NCBI GenBank assembly: GCA_026770585.1
Contig: MU646694.1
Location: 234,682-245,669, forward strand
From: Baffinella frigidus
Lineage: Eukaryota > Cryptophyceae > Cryptomonadales > Baffinellaceae
DNA: 10,988 nt
Direction of reading: 5' to 3'
The notes under the pieces are model-generated. The model had not been told where the DNA came from. It saw only the letters and a program-made list of their open reading frames with translations, and made no database searches. The first letter of the stretch is position 1; each line of letters begins with the position of its first letter. This document shows positions 1 through 8,100 of the stretch, in pieces. Made by a program: the position numbers and the translations under genes.

Positions 1-190
1 CGGGGGTTCGGGGGTTGGGGTTTAGGGTTTAGGGTTTAGGGTTTGGGGTTTGGGGTTTAGGGTTTGGGGTTTAGGGTTTAGTGTTCAGGGTTCAGGGTTC
101 TGGGGTTCAAGGTTTGGTGTTTCGGGATGAGGGTTTAGGGTTCAGGGTTTAAGGTTGAGGGTTCAGGGTTTGGGGTTGATAGTTTAGGGA
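1..190. repeat. Degenerate TTTAGGG-like tract
   Basis: Imperfect 7-mers GGTTTAG, GGTTTGG, GGTTCAG fill the left edge. Tandem order is kept but many units have substitutions, unlike a maintained chromosome end. Confidence 0.9.
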
Positions 191-429
191 TTAGAACTGG
201 TGACGGCGAAAGAAACGTAAACCGACAAACGGTGCTCGACAGGCCTTCATTCTCCCTCGTCTCCCCGCGTCTCCCCTCGAGGAAGCAAGAAAGCTCAGGC
301 GTGTCTCGCTGCCCCTTCCACCCGCCCCTAAAGTCAACTCCGGCAAACGGTGTACCACAAACGACTCCAAGAACGTGTCTCAAATCAACAAATAAATAAA
401 TAGATAAATAAATAACAAAGGGGTGCGAC
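1..429 (-). other. Intron sequence downstream of E14 (left edge)
   Basis: It holds an AAAT/ATAG-type microsatellite (387-417) next to the E14 donor, a mostly unique part (190-386), and a degenerate telomere-like tract (1-190). One frame of the unique part reads F-R-G-G-W, then L-S-C-F-L-E-G, after an AG. It could be a degraded W/Cys exon, but the W-to-Cys spacing does not fit well and I do not call it. Confidence 0.5.
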
Positions 430-739
430 CTCCGAAGCGAGCCCGAGCGGTCACGTCCGAGCTTCCAAGGTTCTCCCCGCGCATCCAGACTTTAAGGCTC
501 GCGACTCCCGGAGAGTCTGCCTTCTCGACGCCCGAAATCGCGGGGCCGTCGTACGAGAACACCCGGCCCGAAGAGGCCGCTACCGATCCGGCGGTCACCA
601 CCACAACCCCGTTGGCAACTTTTGTGCCAGGGGCCACTTTACAGAGGAGCGCTGAGGACGACACCCATGTGGACATGGCGGCGGCTGTGCCCCCCACCCG
701 GGTCTTGACGGTGTATTGCCGCAGGTCTAGGGAGCTCCC
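430..739 (-). CDS. Exon E14: one nearly complete repeat unit
   Basis: This 310-nt exon starts in phase 0 after an acceptor GTGCAG and stays open. It reads [18 protein letters not shown], then [18 protein letters not shown], then [23 protein letters not shown] and [17 protein letters not shown]. It thus covers a full unit and the first strands of the next. It is predicted to end in phase 1 inside the second G-G codon at donor GTCGCA (weak). Past that point the frame runs into an ATTT repeat and stops. The first cysteine is missing here (G-T-A-A-A instead of G-T-x-C). Confidence 0.82.
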
Positions 740-3109
740 CTGCACGTGCACCGGGCGTTTTACAAAAAAAATAATCTAATACAGTTTATCGTGTTTTTTT
801 AATACGGTGTATCGTGTAATTTTAAAACGGTTTACCATGCCGGCAGTCAGGAATGTTACGACCTCCTTGGTCACAAATAACTCAGCAGTCAGCGCTGCGT
901 GACAGGAAGGCGTTGGTCACCTAGCTCTGCCTGAGTTAATCTGGTCTTCTCAAAATGAGGAGACCGGAAGTTGATGTCCCTGTTTTGTGTGGTACAAACC
1001 CGTCAACTTCTGGCGTGAAAATGATCAGTCAACCCGGCGGGGTAGAGCAAGACTGTGGCGATCCCAGACCGTCTCAGGCAGGGCTTTGCAGATCGGTCCA
1101 TTTATGTGCGTGGTACTAAACAAGAGGCGAGAGCACCTGCACGATGAGGTGTGCTTTGCCGGAGGGTGGGTTCCCCGCAGCGAAACAGAAAAACCACCGT
1201 GAAGCCTCAAGTGACAGGAAGAAGTCTCGGTTTATTTGAGCTCACCAATCTGGTGAGCCCGGGCTCTTTCCGGCTCCAAAGTTGACATGTGTGTACCGCA
1301 AACACAGCATGTCAACTTAAGCATAGTCAGCCAAGTCGCCGGAGACAGAGCTAGAAGTTTATCCGGGGAAACCTGTTTCTCTTTCATTTTATGGCAGCCA
1401 AAATTACTACACAAATGCTTTAATATTACTAATAATCACGAATTGTGTAGTAATTGTCGTTGCCATCGAATGTAAGAAAAATAGGTTTCCCCGGATAAGA
1501 GTGGGTGACCTGCACGACGAGGTAGGCTTTGCCGGTAGAGGGGGAGTTCCCCGCAACGAAGGAGAGGGCCGCGAGGCCATCGAAGGACCACGCTGACGAG
1601 AGCGTGTCAACCTGGTAGCATAAATTATGTTAAAATAATTGTTAATAAAAGATAATTTCAATAATTACCCCATCTGGTAGAGCGGTGTGGAGAGATGTCG
1701 GCCGCATAATTAATAGAGCTATTCCGGTAGGACTTGTCGCGTTTTCGATTTCGCGACTTCGAGACTTCAAGACTTCATTTGTACCACGAGATTTGAAACG
1801 GTGTGTTTCAAAACGTTTTACGCCCTTTAAGACCTTTTTGAAGTCTGAAATTTTGAAATCTCGAAGTCGAAAACGCGACAAGTCCTACCGGAATGGCTCT
1901 AAAAAAGTTGCAACAGGTTCTTGTACACAATTGTCAACTTCACCCGTGTTGCATTGTTTTGGCCAACTTTTGGCCAACGCGGCCAACGTATCTGCAAACC
2001 GGTTAAGTCCATGGACCATCTCGGAGTACTACAGGCCGAGTGTTGCCAAGCGAGCCTATATTTCAGGGTTCGGAGTTTGCTGTTTCGGTTCTGGGGGTTA
2101 GAGTTACCTCACGCGCGATGGTGACGCTGACGCCTCTCGAACGCTCGACCCCCGGGGCCATCCGGCAGGACAGGCTCGACTCTGACCTCCACCGCGTCAC
2201 TTCACACCTGCGCATTTCACCAGCTTTAATCAGGGTGGATGACCTGATTCCCGTGTGAATCTAACCGGCATTCCGTATCAACCTCCTATATTACGTTAGC
2301 ACCCTGCCATCCGGCAGGGGGGGCGCGACTCTGAAGTCCACCGCGTGGTTTCGCATCTGCGTATTGAAGCTGGCAGTTAGGTTCGCGCCGGAATTAGGTC
2401 GCCCACCCTCCACTTAGCAGCCACAGGGGGCTTCACGGATACAGTCCATCTAAACTATGTGTACTAGAATCTTATCCATTGCACTGGGATTTCAACCGCC
2501 TTGCGCCTGGATTTCCAGACGAAAAGGAACTGGACCGCTGCTTAGTGGAAGTGGCAGAAGTAAATCGTGTTCGAAACGACGAGAGGCTCGACTCTGACGT
2601 CCAACGCGTTGTCTCGCACCTGGGTTACGTTGTTCAGGAACCCTGGATCACGCTGTTCAGGAACCGCTGCCGAGCGGGGAGGGAATAGTTCAGCACTTTT
2701 CAAGACATTCACCTAAATCCATGTTAAGATTCTGGACCTGGACTTTCATTCTGTGAGGTGATTCGAAAGCGGTACATCTGAGCGGGGCTGCATAAACCCC
2801 CAAACCTGTAGCCCTCGCAGTCAGGCGGCGTGACCGCCCTGTCACACGCCTGGGTATGGCGCCACATTTGGAATAGAGCACAAGGAAATCGACCGCCCCC
2901 GGTTTGTTCGTGGCGTACTGCAACCGGGCCGATTGGAATATGCAGGACCGGTTGGAATATTCAGGAAGAGACGCGACAGTAGAAGCCCTGGGGCCTGCAG
3001 TGATCAATGCCGTATTCTACACGGCTCTGAAACTGAACATAGATAGATAGATAGATAGATGAATCGATAGATAGATAGATAGATAGATAGATATCCAAAA
3101 AGAGAAAAT

Positions 3110-3166
<57 letters not shown>

Positions 3167-4549
3167 GGATAGAAAGATAAATATATAGATAGACAGATAG
3201 ATAGATTGATTGATAGATAGATAGATAGATCGAAAGATAGATACATAGATACATAGATAAAAAGATTGATAGATAGATAAATAGATAGATAGATAGATAG
3301 ATATCCAGTTGAAATACGTGATTCGTGGTTCTGGACGCACCCAGTCGCGCCCCGGGCAGCAGCAGTGACATCTCCCGCCCCGAAATTCGCGCCGTGAACC
3401 GTCAGGGTCGAGCCTCCTTCATACTGCCATCCGTGATCCGCCTGATTTGGTGTTTGTGGGTTCGAGTTTGGGGTTTGGGTTTTAGGGTTTAGGGCTTGGA
3501 GTTTAGGGTTTTGGGTGTAGGGTTCGGGATTTAGGGTTTAGGGTTCAGGGTGTAGGGTTTAGGGTTAGGACGATAGGGTTTAGGGACGGGTACCCAGAAT
3601 TGCACGAATTGATCCGACAGCCACGCGTGCGCCACACGGGATATCCCCCTGGTTCAGAGTTGAGGGTTAAGGGTTTAGGGTTGAGGGTGGAAGGTTTAGG
3701 GTTTGGGGTCTAGGGTTGAGGGTTTGGGGTTTAGGGTTTAGGGTTTGGGGTTCAGGGTTTAGAGTTTAGGGTTTGGGGTTTACCCCGGGAAGTCGTAGGT
3801 AACCGCTTCCGTAACGGTCCCGGCCTGGCGTGGGGGTTACGGCTCAGTGTTCAACCAAATTTAATTTCGGAACAAGACAGAATCTGATCCGTTTCTTGAG
3901 GCTTCGCCGAAGATAAGGGTGGATACGCTATTTCAGGCATCCAACAAAGGCTCAAAATAGCATAAATCAGGACAGATTCTGGTTTGTTCCGAGATGAAAT
4001 TACGGCATTCCGTGCTACAGTAGAGTCCTTCAGGCCCACGTTGCGAATGATTTATGGTTTGGGGATTGAGGATAGCTGTGTTATCCAGGAGATTATTCCG
4101 AAGTAAGGTATACGAACTTCAGGTGTTGGGGGTTAGGGTTTGAGGGTGAGGGTGGAGGGATTAGGGTCCAGGGATTGGGGCTTAGGGATTAGGGATTAGG
4201 GTGTAGGGTGTAGGATTTATAGTGAAGGGTTTAGGGTTTAGGATTTAGGGCTTAGGGCTTCGGGTCCAGGATTTGGGGCTTAGGGTCCCGGGTTTGGGGT
4301 TTAGGGTTTAGTGTTTGGGGTTGAGGGTTGAGGATGTAGAGTGACGTACCTGGGACGCGACAGTGACGACCGCGGGGAGGTTCGCGCCGGATCCAGAGGA
4401 GGCCTTGCACCCGATCTGTATATGTATTGAGGGTTGAGGGTTTATTTATTTCATCGGATCCGGTATATATATATGTATATATAGAGCATATATATGTATA
4501 AATTTATATATATATATATGTATATATATATGTATATATATATATATAT

Positions 4550-4608
<59 letters not shown>

Positions 4609-5104
4609 TATCCGGATCCGGGTCGAGGGTATATATGTATATGAATATATTTATATGTATATATATATATATATATACCCGATCTGCAAAGTCTCAGGAG
4701 GTGCGCGTCGTCAGGAAAATCGTTCCCCGGCGTCCCAAACGCCTCCGGAACCAAACCCTCGAGGACTTGTGCTCCGACAATGTACACTGTCATCCGAGCA
4801 CCGGATCTGCGGCGCCTCGGAAACCGGGAACATATTCGTACAAAAACCACCAGCCCCGCGCGCCAACAAAAAAATCCACCGCAAAGAGCTGTATCATCGG
4901 GGTGCGGCGTGGGGAAAGGCGCACCGACGAATCCGACACCCACGCTGTTCCTTCGCACCCTGAGCGCCCCACACGCATTCTCCCGCTCACCTCCCCCATC
5001 CTCCCGCCCAGCAGCGTCGCGACAACCCAGGTTCCTCCCCCTGATGGCCGCGTGTTGGAAACCTGGGAAAGAGAGCGAGAGAGAGTGTGAGGGAGAGAGG
5101 GGCA

Positions 5105-5140
<36 letters not shown>

Positions 5141-8100
5141 GTGAGGGATAAAGGGGCAGGGAGAGAGATAGAGAGAGGACGACGCGGTTGAGAGGGTGAG
5201 GGGTTATAGCCCAAGATTCTAGCCAATCTCTCAAGTTGAAGAGTGTAGCTCTGCCGGATTTTCATCGGGGTTGTGGCACGCATCCGTCAAGCTTCCGTGT
5301 AGAAATCGTCCGTCAACCCATCTCATTCAGCGGCAGGGAGTGGGGGGCACTCAGCGCGAACCTCTAGTGGGTGACTGACCATGACAGGGTGTGCACGCCG
5401 ACGCCAACAATACCGACAACACCAACCCGGCGCAGTACATACGCAGTACCGAAGCGGAATGGTCTCAAAGACTCATCGACTTTTGGATCTTCAGACGTGA
5501 GCGTGATGAAGAAGAAGAAGAAGAACAAAACCCTCTCATCAGTCAAACAATCACACGGGGGGGAGGGGTCAAATCACCGCCAGGGCTCCAATCGTCACGC
5601 GATCATACGAAACACCTCCCGTCACACTCCCCACCCCACTCCCAACGCTGACCACCACCGCCGCCCCCCCCCCGCCCCCCGCGGCAACCTTGCAGCGCAG
5701 AGCGGACGCCGATACCTGGTCGAGAGGGTGCGCGAGAGGAGGTGTTCAGAGAGGAGGTGTCGTGTGGGTGGGTGGGTGAAAGATTGGGAGAGAGACAGAG
5801 TGGCAAGGAGACAGAGAGACAGAGAGAGAGCGAGAAGGGAGAGAGACACACGCGCGAGAGGGCGTGCGATTCATAGAGGAGGTGTTCTATGGGTGTGTGA
5901 GAGAGGGAGAGAGGGAGAGAGGGAGACAGGGAGAGAGAGACAGAGAGACAGAGAGACAGAGGGACAGAGAGAGACAGCGAGACAGAGAAACAGAGAGAGA
6001 CAGAGAGATAGAGAAACACAGAGACAGAGAGAGTCAACGGGAGAGACCCAAGCGCTGGCCTCGCACGCGCTCCCTCCGATGCGTGCGGCGGCGCTTGATG
6101 AAACCCCGAAGGCCCCGATTGCTACGAGCACACCCTCGCCTGGAAAAAAGGGAATCGGGGGGGGGCGGGGGTTAACAAGGGTCGCGCGTGGGATTGGGTG
6201 GCATATCCGTGAGGAACGGCTGTCGACGGAGCAATTTTTGTCGACCGAACGACCCACGACTATCGGTCAAACATTTTGTTTTCGTGGGCATCGCCAAAAC
6301 AAAGTTGGAAGGGTCCCACGTGTCAAGCGAACACACAGACGTTTCGTCGGTATCGCCAAACGGCCGTTGGTTGCGCGGCGGGTGGCTGTAGAGCTATTCC
6401 GGTAGGACTTGTCGCGTTTTCGATTTCGGGACTTCGAGACTTCAAGACTTCATTTGTACCACGAGATTCGAAACGGTGCGTTTTCAAACGTTTTACGACC
6501 TTTAAAATCTTTTTGAAGTCTGAACTCTTGAAATCTCGAAGTCGAAAACGCGACAAGTCCTACCGGAGTAGCTCTACTACATATAGTCTGTATACTTTTA
6601 ATCGTGGTATACAATTTTTTTCTCAGAGGGACGCCTCGATTGCAAGCCAACGACGCCACTAGGACCCTACACTTCCCCCATGCCTAGCTAGGGCCGTGTG
6701 CTGTCCCAGTGTTGATGTCTTGAATGCCCTCTGATGATTCAGAGTTCAGGGATGATTATCATGGCTCATGGTTCATGGTATAGGGTATGGGGTATAGGGT
6801 GTCCATGGTATAGAGTCAAGGGAGTAGGGTGTGGTTCATGGTATAGGGTATACGGTGTAGGGGAGCAGACCAGGCGTGGTGCGGATGTTGCCCCCCCCGG
6901 TCGGCTCACCCAGCACGAACCGCAGGATCGGAGCGTCGTAGGAGACCAGCGAGGATGCTGTGGCGGCGCGGGCGCCGACGGTGAGCACCACTCGCACCGA
7001 GCCTGTGGGACCAAGTGCATGACGTCAATGCCGGGCTGCATGCTCTTCAGGCGAGGGTTGCTGTGTGCTCTTGATATTAAGATTAACAGCACACAGCAAC
7101 CCTGTTAAAAGTACACGAATCGGAGCCGACGGTGCGCACCACGCGCAGCGACCCGGTGGGAGGGCGCCGAGGTTTGATAATGTTCTAGATGCGGGGTGAC
7201 GCCATGTCATTTCGCGTTTGCTACCCGGGCATGCTCTTCACAGGGACACGACGCGCAGCAACCCTGGATTGTCAAGAAGACGAGCAATGAGAAGGAGGCT
7301 GTGGCGGTGAGCACCACGCACAGCGAGCCTGTGAGACCGAGGGGTGCATGCTCTTAGAGTTTCTCGGCGCACCGGCAGCGAGCCTGCGGGAGCACGCCGA
7401 GGGTTGATATTGTGATAGGTGTAGGGTGGCTCCATGACGTTCGTGTGCTACCCGTGCATGTTCTCGACAGGAGCAGGCATTGGGAAATGGGGGAAGCGCC
7501 GTTTGTTCAGTCAGGGGGTAGCAGGGCAAACAAACCCCTGATCACGAAAACAAAACACCATCAAAACGATGGTGCTGGTTCGCAGGCTTAGATAGATTCC
7601 AGGGCTGAGAGTGTAGATGTTCAGGGGATAGGAATTCGGGTTTACAGGTTCAGGGATTAGGGATTAGGGTTGAGAGGTGTGTGCATTAGGGATCAGGGTT
7701 TCTCGGCGCACCGGCAGCGCCTGACGCAAAAGACGATCGGCAGAGGAGCGCGAAGCCACTCATCAACTCGGTAGCCTGGCACGCCGGATCCCCCACGGAC
7801 GATAGGTGTTCCAGGTTTAGGGATGAGGGACGAGGGGTTGGAGTTATATTGATTGGGAATCAGGGTTAAGAGGCGCACCGGCAGCGCCTGAAGCAGCAGA
7901 TGATCGACAAAAGAGTGCGGAACCTGACGTCCACTCGGTAGCCTAGCACGCCGAGTCCCCCACGCGCGCCGCCGGAGAGAAACCCAAAATCCGACCACGG
8001 AAACAACGCTGTGCCAACACGGGGGCTTCTCGGTAACTATGTGTTTCACACCCACCCTGGAGGGGACTTGCGGCCAATCCCGAATAACCCTTTATCGCAA

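Larger units (their letters stand above)
740..1509 (-). other. Intron E13-E14
   Basis: A 770-nt intron. In plus order it contains a three-copy tandem repeat (779-840), a small hairpin (about 965-1015), a partial E13 copy (1137-1195), an imperfect hairpin (1279-1318) and a 140-bp foldback (1359-1498). Its first bases, read in frame, give V-T-H-S-Y-P-G. Confidence 0.6.
2208..3340 (-). other. Intron E11-E12
   Basis: A 1133-nt intron with two partial copies of E12 (2307-2366, 2578-2628), a tandem TGTTCAGGAACC pair (2631-2642, 2654-2665), a local duplication around TTGGAATAT-CAGG (about 2925-2965), and the large GATA microsatellite (3039-3303). The stretch 2700-3000 otherwise shows nothing I recognise. 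Confidence 0.6.
3825..4740 (-). other. Intron E9-E10
   Basis: About 0.9 kb holding a foldback (3862-4002), a telomere-like tract (4128-4340) and a TA/GATA low-complexity block (4455-4680). No exon is recognised in it. The seventh unit lacks a clear V-x-V-T strand, so either an exon is missed here or the overlapping frame at 4700-4790 supplies it. Confidence 0.5.
6140..6909 (-). other. Intron E5-E6
   Basis: A 770-nt intron containing the second MITE (6391-6574), a period-7 GGTATAG-type tract (about 6760-6862) and a diverged 28-bp direct repeat (6281-6308 and 6343-6370, around TATCGCCAAA). It ends with a C/T tract before E6. No exon was found in it. Confidence 0.65.

Noticed and set aside
1-190. 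True chromosome end (telomere)
   Set aside because: The tract is too degenerate, and similar tracts occur repeatedly inside introns of the same gene.
2479-2688. Repeated plus-strand peptide like R-L-D-S-D-V-x-R-V-V-S-H-L in three frames around 2158-2628
   Set aside because: It is the antisense shadow of the three E12-type copies, whose minus-strand reading matches the W/Cys motif.
2961-3371. Open frames of Leu-Ser-Ile-Tyr repeats
   Set aside because: They are products of the GATA microsatellite with no other support.
4446-5234. Minus-strand 262-codon open frame with Leu/Ser and Ile/Tyr repeats
   Set aside because: Most of it is translated microsatellite; the real E8 signature lies in a different frame over 4925-5062.
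5371-6405. Long plus-strand open frame of 344 codons
   Set aside because: It crosses the GAGACA microsatellite, giving Arg/Glu-rich low complexity, and is antisense to E6 and E7, which match the repeat domain.
7054-7103. Rho-independent terminator or tRNA-like hairpin
   Set aside because: The eukaryotic intron context, absence of a U tract and absence of tRNA arms argue against both; I keep it only as an inverted repeat.
7693-8055. Minus-strand 120-codon open frame
   Set aside because: It runs out of frame through the E4 copy b; the family motif is in another frame.
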